Source of the DNA: CAVORB01 sp963736235
Lineage (GTDB): Bacteria; Pseudomonadota; Gammaproteobacteria; Chromatiales; Chromatiaceae
Direction: 5' to 3'
DNA: 64,000 nt
NCBI GenBank assembly: GCA_963736235.1
Contig: CAVTOR010000031.1
Coordinates: forward strand, 1 to 64,000
The notes beneath the pieces were generated by a model. The model was not told the origin of the DNA and did not search any database. It saw only the letters and a list, made by a program, of their open reading frames with translations. The translations under genes were made by a program, and so were the position numbers. Positions 1-7,668 of this stretch are shown one piece after another (within the stretch, counting starts at the first letter, position 1; every line of letters begins with the position of its first letter).

Positions 1-1
1 T

Positions 2-271
2 CTTTCGTTCTTCGTCGATGTCGTGCTGAATCCGGTGCGCGCGCATGGTCCGCGCGGCGTGGCCCTGGATTACCACGAGGTCCCAAAGGCGAAGGTGCTG
101 CCACTCGCAAAACTCCCCGCTGAGCACGCGCGCAGGCATCCCCAACGAGGCCACGCGACCCCTGCGGATTACGAGAGTGGCGGCTGCACCATGCAGGACA
201 TCGGCGAGCACTTCGGCCTACACTACTTGCGCGTCAGCACGCTTGCCCGAGCGGAAAGTCAGTGCAGATAA
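2..271 (+). pseudogene. RAYT-family transposase, C-terminal remnant
   Basis: This frame enters from the left edge and reads FFVDVVLNPVRA, then a helical region with YTMQ-like 'CTMQDIGEHFGLHY'. That pairing (LNPVRA block, then an xMQxIGxHFGxHYxxVS helix-turn-helix-like block) is the C-terminal half of REP-associated tyrosine (Y1/HUH) transposases. The catalytic HUH and Tyr part is absent from the window. After residue 82 a neighbouring frame continues with the RPDPF tail common at RAYT C-termini, so the frame is also broken. The first six bases (TCTTTC) match the inner end of the element's terminal motif. This may therefore be an internally deleted mini-element rather than a gene cut only by the window edge. 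Confidence 0.7.
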
Positions 272-281
272 AGGGCAAAAG

Positions 282-330
282 GAAAGACCTGACCCCTTTT
301 CTCGTGCTTTTCTCGTGACCCCTTTTCTCG
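282..330 (+). repeat. RAYT-associated end motif with 15-bp direct repeat
   Basis: GAAAGACCTGACCCC (282-296) is the reverse complement of the GGGGTCAGGTCTTTC motif that recurs at 1639-1652 and 1837-1852. The 15-mer TGACCCCTTTTCTCG is present twice, at 290-304 and 316-330. In the RAYT reading frame this stretch encodes the RPDPF tail, so the coding end and the repeat coincide. It marks the right end of the transposase remnant and its junction with the integrase fragment. Confidence 0.6.
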
Positions 331-346
331 CGAGATCCGCAATACA

Positions 347-490
347 CAGCGCATCCGGAGAGCGGTGGTAATAACGCGCCAGGGCCGTCACCGCGGCGAG
401 ATAGCTCTCATGGGTGCGCGGGGAGAAGCCATGCACCTGCATGGCCTTGATCATCTGTTCACGCAGGGGTGTCATCGTTCGTCTCCACAC
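347..490 (-). pseudogene. IS91-type tyrosine recombinase, N-terminal fragment
   Basis: On the minus strand the first 48 codons read MTPLREQMIKAMQVHGFSPR followed by THESYLAAVTALARYYHRSP. This is the N-terminal SAM-like DNA-binding domain of the tyrosine integrases carried with IS91-like elements. Similarity ends abruptly after SPDAL, where the RAYT remnant begins. The catalytic domain (R-H-R-Y) is missing, so the fragment is inactive. The likely start is the ATG at 473-475; 490 is the upstream in-frame ATG. The junction near 346 suggests the RAYT element inserted into, or recombined with, the integrase gene. Confidence 0.65.
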
Positions 491-660
491 AAACAGGCCG
501 GGATTGGCCCGCGGAGAAGTGTGAACGATGGGGGAGGAGCGGAATGAAGAAGGCCTTCGTCTATTGCGCCTTCATTCGCTGTTCATTCAATGACTTGAGT
601 GTATCGCAACAAGCCCCGCAGAGCGGTTTAGTTCAACGCAAGCTAGAACACGTTAGCCCA

Positions 661-691
661 AGAAAAAGGAGGGGTGTTACGACACCCCTCC
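661..691 (-). terminator. Rho-independent terminator
   Basis: A perfect 10-bp stem (GGAGGGGTGT, 668-677, with ACACCCCTCC, 682-691) has a 4-nt loop. On the minus strand it is followed by TTTTTCTT. It lies 11 bp past the stop codon of the small gene at 702-839, so it very likely ends that transcript. Confidence 0.8.
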
Positions 692-701
692 AGTCCTCCT
701 G

Positions 702-839
702 TTATCGCGCTCTTACCAGAAACCGCCATGCCTCGTAGCCATATTCGTGAGCATCGAGCACGCGATCGCTGTTCTTAACGCGTCGAAATCGACAATGCAC
801 CCATCTAAATCCAGGGCGTGCCACTTTGTCGGTAGTCAT
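702..839 (-). CDS. Small conserved-looking protein (45 aa)
   Basis: A short minus-strand gene reads MTTDKVARPGFRWVHCRFRR and then VKNSDRVLDAHEYGYEAWRF, ending FLVRAR. The start at 839 has GAGG eight bases upstream. In-frame ATGs at 872 and 881 would give 56 or 59 residues but lack a Shine-Dalgarno sequence. The strong terminator placed directly after the stop supports a real transcription unit. The composition (Arg/aromatic-rich, with a DAHEYGYEAW core) resembles small orphan proteins found in phage and island DNA, but I cannot assign a function. It sits between mobile-element remnants, so acquisition by transfer is likely. Confidence 0.6.
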   Translation of the reverse strand: MTTDKVARPGFRWVHCRFRRVKNSDRVLDAHEYGYEAWRFLVRAR

Positions 840-952
840 AACATCAACCTCGGCCGGATGGGGAAGCAACATCCAACTCATTGATTGATGGAAAAGAATC
901 CACTACGCTTATTGTGCCAACAGTAGTCGAGTGGGCTTCCCATTCTTCTGCG

Positions 953-989
953 AAACTCAAAGGGGCCGCTCTGCGGCCCCTTTGTTTTT
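953..989. terminator. Bidirectional terminator hairpin
   Basis: An 11-bp perfect stem, AAAGGGGCCGC (959-969) with GCGGCCCCTTT (973-983), has a 3-nt loop. It is followed by GTTTTT on the plus strand and by TTTGAGTTT on the minus strand. It directly follows the stop codon of the minus-strand gene at 989-1570 and probably terminates it. Confidence 0.75.
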
Positions 990-1570
990 CAGTCCTCTAT
1001 AACCGCGTAAGCCTTGATAATTGCAGCAATTCTGTTGGCTTCCGCAGCTGTCAAATCAGCAGGTATGTTGCTGATTTTCAACGTTAACCCCTCGCGCAGC
1101 GGTATCGGCACTATCACGTGGGGCTGGTCATGCTCCCCACGATCCTCGGGTTCGCTCTTAGCACTTTTGCCTTCTTCTAGGCGAGGTGGCGCGCCACGAT
1201 CATTCTGATTCTTAGCGCTCTTTGAGCGGGTGCGCGTGGTCGTAGAAGGCTTAAATCCAGCGGGGTTGTCCACGTACGAGATAAACTCTGCCACTGCGCT
1301 CCGTACCCGGCTCAGATAAACCTGCAAGCTCTCTGGCTTGTAGTCGGTGCCTTGAAGGTTCTGAAAGCGCTCAAACGCTGCGTCAATATCAGCTGTGCGC
1401 AAATCAGCTTTTTCAGCGTCCTCGGCTACGGCAAGTACCTTATTTGCGGCCATTTTTTTACTCTGAGCCGTGTTCCGCTTTAGAAGCCCTTTCGTAGCAG
1501 CGAAGTCGAAAAACCGGTTCAGTGCATCAAGCGAGTAATCTTTGTCTGCCATGGCTGTTAATTCCATCAT
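989..1570 (-). CDS. Hypothetical protein, SAM-like helical N-terminus
   Basis: Not recognised with certainty. The N-terminal half (SLDALNRFFDFAATKGLLKR, then a KPESLQVYLSRVRSAVAEFI helix) has the look of the core-binding (SAM-like) domain of tyrosine recombinases, but no catalytic domain follows. A charged, low-complexity linker rich in K, S, E and R comes next. A short conserved-looking C-terminal module with IVPIPLREGLTLKISNIPAD closes the protein. The start is uncertain: ATGs at 1570 and 1567 lie only about 10 nt after the predicted transcription start, and ATG 1552 is an alternative. It has its own near-consensus promoter and a terminator, which suggests an independent unit inside mobile DNA. 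Confidence 0.6.
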   Translation of the reverse strand: MMELTAMADKDYSLDALNRFFDFAATKGLLKRNTAQSKKMAANKVLAVAEDAEKADLRTADIDAAFERFQNLQGTDYKPESLQVYLSRVRSAVAEFISYVDNPAGFKPSTTTRTRSKSAKNQNDRGAPPRLEEGKSAKSEPEDRGEHDQPHVIVPIPLREGLTLKISNIPADLTAAEANRIAAIIKAYAVIED

Positions 1571-1586
1571 CGCTTCAGTTTCAGCG

Positions 1587-1615
1587 ATGTTAGTCGCGCT
1601 TATATGGTCTGTCAA
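1587..1615 (-). promoter_or_regulatory. Near-consensus sigma-70 promoter
   Basis: On the minus strand TTGACA (1610-1615) is separated by exactly 17 bp from TAACAT (1587-1592). It points into the hypothetical gene that ends at 989. This is the best sigma-70 promoter seen in the window and implies transcription start near 1580, giving a very short leader. Confidence 0.65.
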
Positions 1616-1638
1616 CCACCGCTAACAGCAAGGGCACA

Positions 1639-2036
1639 GGGTCAGGTCTTTCCTCGATGTGATACTGAACCCGGGCCGAGATAGCCGCGAGGTTAGGCAG
1701 CAGATGAGCGGACGGATGCAGTGCCTCCCTTCACGTTCTGTGGCAGCCGTTATCGGTCTGTTGCTGATGCTGTTCGGTCACGCCGAGGCAACGAGCTTCG
1801 AACACGCACAGTGGCAACGCAAGTGTGCAAGTGTGGCGGGGTCAGGTCTTTCTTTTTTCCTCGATGTGGTACTTGACCCGGGCCGAGATCGCCGCGAGGT
1901 TAGACAGAAGATGAGCGGACGGATGCAGTGCCTCCATTCACGTTCTGTGGCAACCTTTATCGGTCTGTTGCTGATGCTGTTCGGTCACGTCGAGGCAACG
2001 GGCTTCGAGCCCGCACAGTGGCAACGGGAAGGCTGG
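1639..2036 (+). repeat. Tandem duplication of RAYT end plus gene 5' region
   Basis: Two diverged copies of about 200 bp lie head to tail (about 1639-1829 and 1838-2036). Each starts with GGGTCAGGTCTTTC, continues with a copy of the RAYT-like DVVLNP segment, and then carries the ATG and signal-peptide region of the thioredoxin-fold gene (ATG at 1704 and at 1911). The copies are offset by 207 bp, a multiple of three, so the upstream ATG reads in frame into the second copy. Copy two is the one joined to the mature protein. Confidence 0.75.
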
Positions 2037-3467
2037 ATATCCGATTTCGAATCGGGGCTGAAACAGGCGAGGAGTACCGACCGGCCGGCTTTTGTCTACT
2101 TCGACGCCGGTTGGTGCAGCTGGTGCCAGCAATACACACGCGACGTTCTTGAGACGGCCGCCGTGCGGTCGGCGCTGGCGCGGCACTTTGTCCGACTGGT
2201 AGTGGACTACGATGCCCGACCCGACCTGATGCGTCGCTATGGCGGTAAAGGCTTGCCCTTTACCGTGGTGCTTTCGCCCGAGGGAGCGGTGCTTGACCAG
2301 TTTGTCGGCGTCTTGCCACCCGAGGACCTGGTGAAACTGCTCGATGCGGTCGCGCGGTCGGGCTCTCCTCGCGTTGAGGGGTCCGCGCCTGGCGCGGTAC
2401 TGCATCAACCCGTCGCGCTGGACCGCAAGGGCTACGCAGATTTTCGTACTGCCTATCTGCGCCATCTCGAATCCCTCTACGACCCCGCGCGTGAAACGAT
2501 CTCGGGCCAGTTCGAGACCGGCGTGACCTTCCGGCGCGCCTCGCTGCTCGCCTGGCTCTACCTGATGGATCAAGGCCTGTGGCAAGACCGCATTCCCCTT
2601 GCTGCGCGGGCTGAACGGCAACGGCTCTGGGATTCATTGGACAAAGGTTTTTTCAACTTCGTCGATCCGACGCGTGGGGACTATCTCGAGTCGTCCAAGC
2701 TGCTCGAGATCAATGCCTGGCTGGCGGCCTGGCAGGCCCAGGTCGGCGTGCATGATCCACAGGCGCGGCTGGTCGCCGAACAGGCCTGGCACTACCTGCG
2801 CGATGTGCTGTGGGACCAGGTACATGGCGGCTTCTTCCAGTCGCAGCTCGCGGACAATGCGTATTACGCTTTGCCGCCCCAGGAGCGATCGCGCCGGCCT
2901 GTACCCCCCGTGGACCGGGCCAAGCGCACCGATACCAATGCGCAGGCGGTCTGGGCGCTGCTGCGTCTGGGGCGCGCCACCGGCAACGAGGAAGCGGTCG
3001 GACATGCCGCACAGACCATGAATTTCCTGCTGCGCGAGATGTGGCGCGACGGGCGTCTTTATCATCTCTGGCGCAACGGGCGGCTCTCTTCGCCGGACTT
3101 GCCGCATAGCTGGTTCTGGGTGCTGGCCGCCGGGGCCGAGTTGGAAAAGGTCTGTCCCGATTCCTGGCGACGCCAGCAGCTCGCGGCCATCGCCGGGTCA
3201 GCGGGTCGATGGCTCGAACAACGCATGCGAGATCCTGACGCCGCGCCACTTGATATCGAGCTTGCCGGGCTGGTTGCCTGGACAGCAGGGCAGCGCGAAC
3301 GCTACCCGGTACTGCCTGTCGGCGCGCGCGACTGGGCTCTCGCGCAGCTTCGCATCGAGGCCGAAACCTCGCCGGACGAGCCGGTCATCGGACTGTGGGC
3401 CTGGGAGGCGCGGCTGGAGGATGAAGAAAACGCTGATGAATTCAGCGCTTCCTTAATGCGCAAATAG
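1911..3467 (+). CDS. Exported thioredoxin-fold protein with alpha-barrel C-terminus
   Basis: A 518-residue protein. Residues 1-29 are a signal peptide (hydrophobic FIGLLLMLFG). Residues 40-140 are a thioredoxin-like domain with a CSWC redox pair at Cys69/Cys72 and the GLPFTVVLSPEG strand carrying the cis-Pro. The remaining 370 residues are helical with many Trp/Tyr and resemble the six-hairpin/GlcNAc-2-epimerase-like part of YyaL/DUF255-type thioredoxin proteins. It probably acts in the periplasm as a thiol-disulfide protein; no substrate is evident. The start at 1911 gives a clean signal peptide. An in-frame ATG at 1704 would add a second, duplicated leader and is judged a by-product of the tandem duplication. 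Confidence 0.8.
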   Translation: MSGRMQCLHSRSVATFIGLLLMLFGHVEATGFEPAQWQREGWISDFESGLKQARSTDRPAFVYFDAGWCSWCQQYTRDVLETAAVRSALARHFVRLVVDYDARPDLMRRYGGKGLPFTVVLSPEGAVLDQFVGVLPPEDLVKLLDAVARSGSPRVEGSAPGAVLHQPVALDRKGYADFRTAYLRHLESLYDPARETISGQFETGVTFRRASLLAWLYLMDQGLWQDRIPLAARAERQRLWDSLDKGFFNFVDPTRGDYLESSKLLEINAWLAAWQAQVGVHDPQARLVAEQAWHYLRDVLWDQVHGGFFQSQLADNAYYALPPQERSRRPVPPVDRAKRTDTNAQAVWALLRLGRATGNEEAVGHAAQTMNFLLREMWRDGRLYHLWRNGRLSSPDLPHSWFWVLAAGAELEKVCPDSWRRQQLAAIAGSAGRWLEQRMRDPDAAPLDIELAGLVAWTAGQRERYPVLPVGARDWALAQLRIEAETSPDEPVIGLWAWEARLEDEENADEFSASLMRK

Positions 3468-3477
3468 GCACCTCAAA

Positions 3478-4131
3478 GTGAACAACAATGTCATCGGCGC
3501 AGATCATGAATTCCATAACAGGGAATTCGCACGCGGCTGGGCCGAGAGATTCTCGCCAACGCGAGACCGCCTTGCCCTATTCAATATTATCTTGTCGGAG
3601 CTGCGGGCTTCTATTCCGGAAGATGGCCGGGTAGTTGAGCTGGGCATCGGACCTGGATATTTGGCGAGCCATCTGTTGGAAGCGATGCCGGCTATAGCGT
3701 ACACCGGTATAGATTTTTCTCACCCCATGCTTGAGATCGCCAACTCCAGGCTGGCTCAATATGAATCGAGAGTCACTTTCACTCAGGCGAATCTGGTGAA
3801 GGATGATTGGGAGAGCATGCTGGCCGCACCGATCAATGCGGTCATTTCCACCTGGACACTACATGATCTGGGCAGCCAGGAGAACGTATATTCCGTTTAT
3901 GCGAAAGCCGCTAATGTCCTGGACACTTCGAGTGTCTTGCTAAACGGGGACTTCATCAAGCCCACTGGGGCCTCCCAGATATTTGAAGCGGGCCGTTTTC
4001 CAATAGCCAGGCATCTAGAACTACTAACAAGCGCAGGATTTAGGGATGCGGAATGTTTGGCACTTTTCGAAGAGGAACTCGAGCTGCCGACAGCAGCCCA
4101 GAACTACGCTTGCTTCAAGGCCGTAAAATGA
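3478..4131 (+). CDS. Class I SAM-dependent methyltransferase
   Basis: 217 residues with a Rossmann motif I (VVELGIGPGYLASHL, about 53-67), an acidic loop after strand two (YTGIDFSHPMLEIA) and the motif IV region VISTWTLHDL. These are the SAM-binding marks of small-molecule methyltransferases; the substrate cannot be told. The GTG start lies 10 bp after the previous stop without a clear Shine-Dalgarno sequence. Codon use is visibly more AT-rich than in the neighbours, which suggests later acquisition. Confidence 0.75.
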   Translation: MNNNVIGADHEFHNREFARGWAERFSPTRDRLALFNIILSELRASIPEDGRVVELGIGPGYLASHLLEAMPAIAYTGIDFSHPMLEIANSRLAQYESRVTFTQANLVKDDWESMLAAPINAVISTWTLHDLGSQENVYSVYAKAANVLDTSSVLLNGDFIKPTGASQIFEAGRFPIARHLELLTSAGFRDAECLALFEEELELPTAAQNYACFKAVK

Positions 4132-4199
4132 CCAGACGTATGATCGGGTAATGGGCGGGCAACTCACCCGCCCTTCCCGCACCAGTCTATGGAACGTCC

Positions 4200-5667
4200 T
4201 CAAGTCCCACAGAAGGTCTGACGCACGACCTCGTGCGGCTCGGGCGGGCGTCGATACGGCAGGCTTTCGGGTCGATCCTCCCAGGGCGAGCGAGGACCTC
4301 AACAGGTCCTCGAGCGGATCGAGATCGCCCCTCGACCGCCGCACTCGAGCGCCGCCTCGACGCGGTGGTTTCGCGGGATGACGGCGGGATTCGCCGCCGC
4401 ATCTGCGCCGCCCGTATCGCCGGTTCCAACGCTTCGCGCGTCAGGCGGTCGCGCCAGCGGCTGAGCCAGTCATCAACCGGCGGCACTGTCGCCGAGCTCC
4501 GCGCGGACGCCCTCGTCCGCGCCTTCCGCCGCGTCGCACAGGGCACGGAAGCTGTTGGTGAAATCGGCGCTCGTTCTCGGCCATCGCCTGTAACAGGTCG
4601 TCGATGAGGTCGGCGTCCTCCGGGTGCGCCTCCAGCAGCCCGAGCTTGGCCCGAAAGCGTTCGAGATAGGCCTGCTCGAAACGCTCGGGGAAGGCGTCGA
4701 TCGCCGCCTGGGCCTGCTCGACGGCCTTGCTCTGGTCCTCGTCGATGAGCGGCAGCAGCGATTGGGCCAGGCGGGAGAGGTTCCACTGGGCGATGCGCGG
4801 CTGGTTGCCGTAGGCGTAGCGCCCGCCGCGGTCGATGGAGCTGTAGACCGTGCCCGGGTGGTAGGCGTCCATGAAGGCGCAGGGGCCGTAGTCGATCGTC
4901 TCGCCGGCGATCGACATGTTGTCGGTGTTCATCACGCCGTGGATGAAGCCGACGCCGAGCCATTGCGCGATGAGGCCGGCCTGCCGGGCGATGACGGCGT
5001 CGAGCAGCGCCAGGTAGGGCCGTTCGTCGGCCTCGCGCCTCCGGGTAATGCCGGGCAATGACGTAGTCGGCAAGCTGCCGGAGCGGCTTCGGTGTCGCCG
5101 CGCGCGGAGAAGTACTCGAAGGTCCCGATGCGCACATGGCTGCGCGCCACGCGGGTGAGCACGGCCCCCGGCAGCGCGGTCTCGCGGTGGACGGGCTCGC
5201 CGGTCGCCACCGCGGCGAGCGCGCGCGTGGTCGGGATGCCGAGGGCGTGCATGGCCTCGCTGACGATGTACTCGCGCAGCACCGGCCCGAGCCAGGCACG
5301 CCCGTCGCCGCCGCGGGAAAAGGGCGTGCGCCCGGAGCCCTTGAGCTGGATGTCGAAGCGCTCGCCCTGTGGGTCGAGGATCTCGCCCAGTAGGATCGCC
5401 CGTCCGTCGCCGAGCTGCGGCACGAAGCCCCCGAACTGATGGCCGGCGTAGGCCATGGCCAGCGGCTCAGCACCCTCGGGCACCGCGTTGCCGGCCAGCA
5501 CGGCGACTCCGTCAGGCGAGCTCAGTCGTTCGCTGATCGAGCCCAAGATCGACGGCGAGCGCCCGGTTGAGCTTCAGCAGCCGCGGCGCCGCGACCGCCG
5601 CCGGGGCTTGCCGGGCATAGAAGCGCGAGGGCAGGCGCGCGTAGCTGTTGTCGAAGGCGAAGATCAT
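4200..5667 (-). pseudogene. selO: selO (protein adenylyltransferase), frameshifted
   Basis: Pieces of a SelO/YdiU (UPF0061) pseudokinase-fold AMP transferase follow each other in different minus-strand frames: MIFAFDNSYARLPSRFYARQ (start 5667), MAYAGHQFGGFVPQLGDGRA, GFIHGVMNTDNMSIAGETID (the active-site loop), VDDWLSRWRDRL, and the C-terminal VVRQTFCGT ending with TGA at 4200-4202. The overall span matches the normal length of about 490 codons, so little DNA is lost. At least five frame changes are needed (near 5540, 5070-5100, 4580, 4480 and 4300). This is more than in other split genes here. I treat it as a pseudogene, though dense sequencing error is possible. Confidence 0.75.
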
Positions 5668-6043
5668 AACCGTGTTCCCATTGAGCCCGGCTGGAGAGGT
5701 GGGGCCGCATGGGCTCGAGACCAAGCCGTTCGGAAATCGCGCCGCCCGCATCTCAAGCCGGAGAGAGGCAGGACGGCAACCATGCGCCGTTCTCGTACAA
5801 ACGCCGGCGACGCACGCCAAGAGGGGATTCACGCCCGCCGAACATCGAGACGCCGGATCATGGGCCTCGAAGGGCGGTGCACATCAGAGGAGCGGCGATG
5901 GGTGCCGCGATGTGAGAATTCTTGCGCGAAAAGCGAGCTGTTTCAGACGCTGAAAGCGCCACAGATCCGAGGAATGGCGAGGGACACCCGTTGAATCGGG
6001 CGCCGAACGCTACCGGGAGCGCCCATGCGCTCCGATGGCGGGC
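5668..6043. other. Intergenic, no gene seen
   Basis: 376 bp between the divided selO and the orphan acidic gene. Several short open frames exist on both strands, but none has a ribosome site together with recognisable protein character. A hairpin (GGCGGGCT, 6037-6044, with AGCCCGCC, 6046-6053) overlaps the stop codon of the next gene. It has no T-tract on either side. Confidence 0.5.
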
Positions 6044-6430
6044 TCAGCCCGCCGCGAAAGCGGCCAGTCGCGGGCTCCTGCGCCAGTCATCGCCCGACTG
6101 CCCTGCACCCGGCGTTTCACGACACGGGAACGAGGGGATGATCTCGCCCAGCTCGCATCCGCTGAGCTCATCGAACTCGACGTCCGGGAGGATGATGGCC
6201 TCGGACATGCCCCTTTCCGAATCCCTGCCGGACGCTTCCTCGGTCTCGGGGTTCCTGACGACATCGACCGCCGCATCTTCCAGACCCATCAGCCCGGGAA
6301 AGAGGTCGATCAGATCGAACCCGCTGAGCTCCTCCACCTCGTAGTCCTTAAGCGTGCTCATGGGCCACAAGAAGTCTCGAAGCTTGCCCTGAGGCAGTCC
6401 GGCGCTTGCAGGGGTGGAACGGGTTCTCAT
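6044..6430 (-). CDS. Orphan acidic protein with internal repeat
   Basis: 128 residues, strongly acidic in the middle, not recognised. The start at 6430 is set by AGCGGAG six to seven bases upstream. Two segments repeat with conservative changes: residues 29-48 (DYEVEELSGFDLIDLFPG) and 83-102 (DVEFDELSGCELGEIIPS). The shared pattern is [D][VY]E[VF][ED]ELSGx[DE]Lx[DE][LI]xP. Each repeat is preceded closely by a Met-Ser (MSTLKD, MSEAII), as if two small peptides had been fused. ELSG-x-L segments recall recognition helices of some RiPP leaders, but there is no modifying enzyme nearby, so that is only a thought. The stop lies inside an 8-bp hairpin. Confidence 0.5.
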   Translation of the reverse strand: MRTRSTPASAGLPQGKLRDFLWPMSTLKDYEVEELSGFDLIDLFPGLMGLEDAAVDVVRNPETEEASGRDSERGMSEAIILPDVEFDELSGCELGEIIPSFPCRETPGAGQSGDDWRRSPRLAAFAAG

Positions 6431-6922
6431 GTCGATCTCCGCTCTTCTCATTGTCGACCGTGCCCGAAGGTTTATCGAACCAGGGGACGAACAGCTCAAG
6501 CGTCCCCGGTCCGATTTTTTTCTCGCTTCGAGCCCCTGCCTTATTGTTTAAACCATTTTCTACGAAAACGCAATAACTATATGCTTAAGAATAACAATTT
6601 TCTCCAGAAATTTTCCCGGTCCTGCGACTCGCGGTTAGGGAGACGGCCGCGGCGCCATGATCCCCACCAACCCGGCAAGGTCAGCGACCACTGACGGTCA
6701 TTAACTCCGACTCGTTTGATCTGCGGTTACTCGCCAGTACGCGCGTCGGCGCCGTAACCGCGGCCCGCGGCGGGACTTTTCCGGGCCAGCCGCGTGAGCC
6801 TCCGCTTGGTTCCGCCCGCCTGCCCGGAACCAGGCAGGGCACTTACCAACCCCTTCCGTCTTGCGTCGCCGAAGGTGCCGTATAATGTTTGCAGGTGTTT
6901 TCCGTTACCGAGGATCCTTCCG
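6431..6922. promoter_or_regulatory. AT-rich divergent promoter region
   Basis: 492 bp between the divergent acidic-protein gene and the Hsp20-like gene. 6520-6640 is unusually AT-rich for this GC-rich sequence and could serve the minus-strand gene. On the plus side a consensus -10 hexamer TATAAT sits at 6881-6886, 37 bp before the Hsp20-like ATG. The upstream TTGCGT is only 14 bp away, so the -35 assignment is weak. I see no coding region. Confidence 0.45.
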
Positions 6923-7603
6923 ATGTCGAGACATGCACGTTTCACGCGCCGCATCTTCCTGGTGACCGCGATCAGCGTCCCCGCGACCGCAATGGCTTGG
7001 ACGCCCTACGGCTACGATCCCTACGGCCCCGGACCTGGCGCGGGCGAAGCCCCCGTCGCTCCTGGACCCGAGCAATCAGCCGATCAGGCCTGGGGGAGGG
7101 GCATGCCCCCTCCTCCGGGCTATGCACCCTACGGCTACGGGTATCCGCAACAACCGCCCTACCCCCCCACCCAGGCGCCTGTTACCGAGGGCTACGATGC
7201 TGGTCCGGCACCCCAGCCGCCCGGTTATCCGCCGTTTGGTTCCCGGCAGGGCTTCCCCGGCATGGGCGGACCAGACTCCGGGCCTCGGCAGGGACCGTTG
7301 CGGATTTCGCGGCGCATGACTGAGGACGCCTACATCATCGAGATCCCCCTCGAGGGCATGTCGGCGGAAGAGGTCCAGGTCACCACCCAGGGGAACTGGA
7401 TCAGCATCGGGCGCGACCAGTCCCGGCAGGACGTCAAGGAAGACACCTTCGATCAGGGAAGCGGCTATACGCGCAGCTACAGCTTTTCCAGCGGGAGCGC
7501 TAGCCGTCGCTTCAGTGTCCCCCGGGACGCCGACGTATCCGCCATGACCCGCGAGGAGAGCGACGGAACCCTGCGCATCAGCATCCCGCGGCAGCGCCAA
7601 TGA
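6923..7603 (+). CDS. Exported Hsp20/alpha-crystallin-domain protein
   Basis: 226 residues. The start at 6923 has AGG nine to ten bases upstream and gives a basic N-region plus a hydrophobic core (RRIFLVTAISVPATAMA), a plausible signal peptide. Next is a region of about 100 residues rich in Pro, Gly and Tyr (PYGYDPYGP, PYGYGYPQQP). The C-terminal 95 residues match the alpha-crystallin fold (DAYIIEIPLEGMSAEEVQVT, then RRFSVPRDADV and GTLRISIPR). Small heat-shock proteins are normally cytoplasmic; this one appears to be exported. A signal peptide plus a Tyr/Gly-rich disordered arm suggests a periplasmic holdase or a surface-associated protein. The role is inferred from the fold only. Confidence 0.75.
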   Translation: MSRHARFTRRIFLVTAISVPATAMAWTPYGYDPYGPGPGAGEAPVAPGPEQSADQAWGRGMPPPPGYAPYGYGYPQQPPYPPTQAPVTEGYDAGPAPQPPGYPPFGSRQGFPGMGGPDSGPRQGPLRISRRMTEDAYIIEIPLEGMSAEEVQVTTQGNWISIGRDQSRQDVKEDTFDQGSGYTRSYSFSSGSASRRFSVPRDADVSAMTREESDGTLRISIPRQRQ

Positions 7604-7668
7604 AACGCCCCGCGAGCCACTGACACGGGATAGATCACGCATCCCTCATCGAGTCGACAGAGAAGCCC

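Noticed and set aside
541..661. GTTAGCC and nearby hairpins as integron attC sites beside the integrase fragment
   Set aside because: The integrase fragment is of IS91 type, not IntI. No repeated attC pair with RYYYAAC/GTTRRRY cores flanks the small genes.
4150..4174. GGGCGGG/CCCGCCC hairpin after the methyltransferase gene as a terminator
   Set aside because: There is no T-tract on either strand, so termination is not supported.
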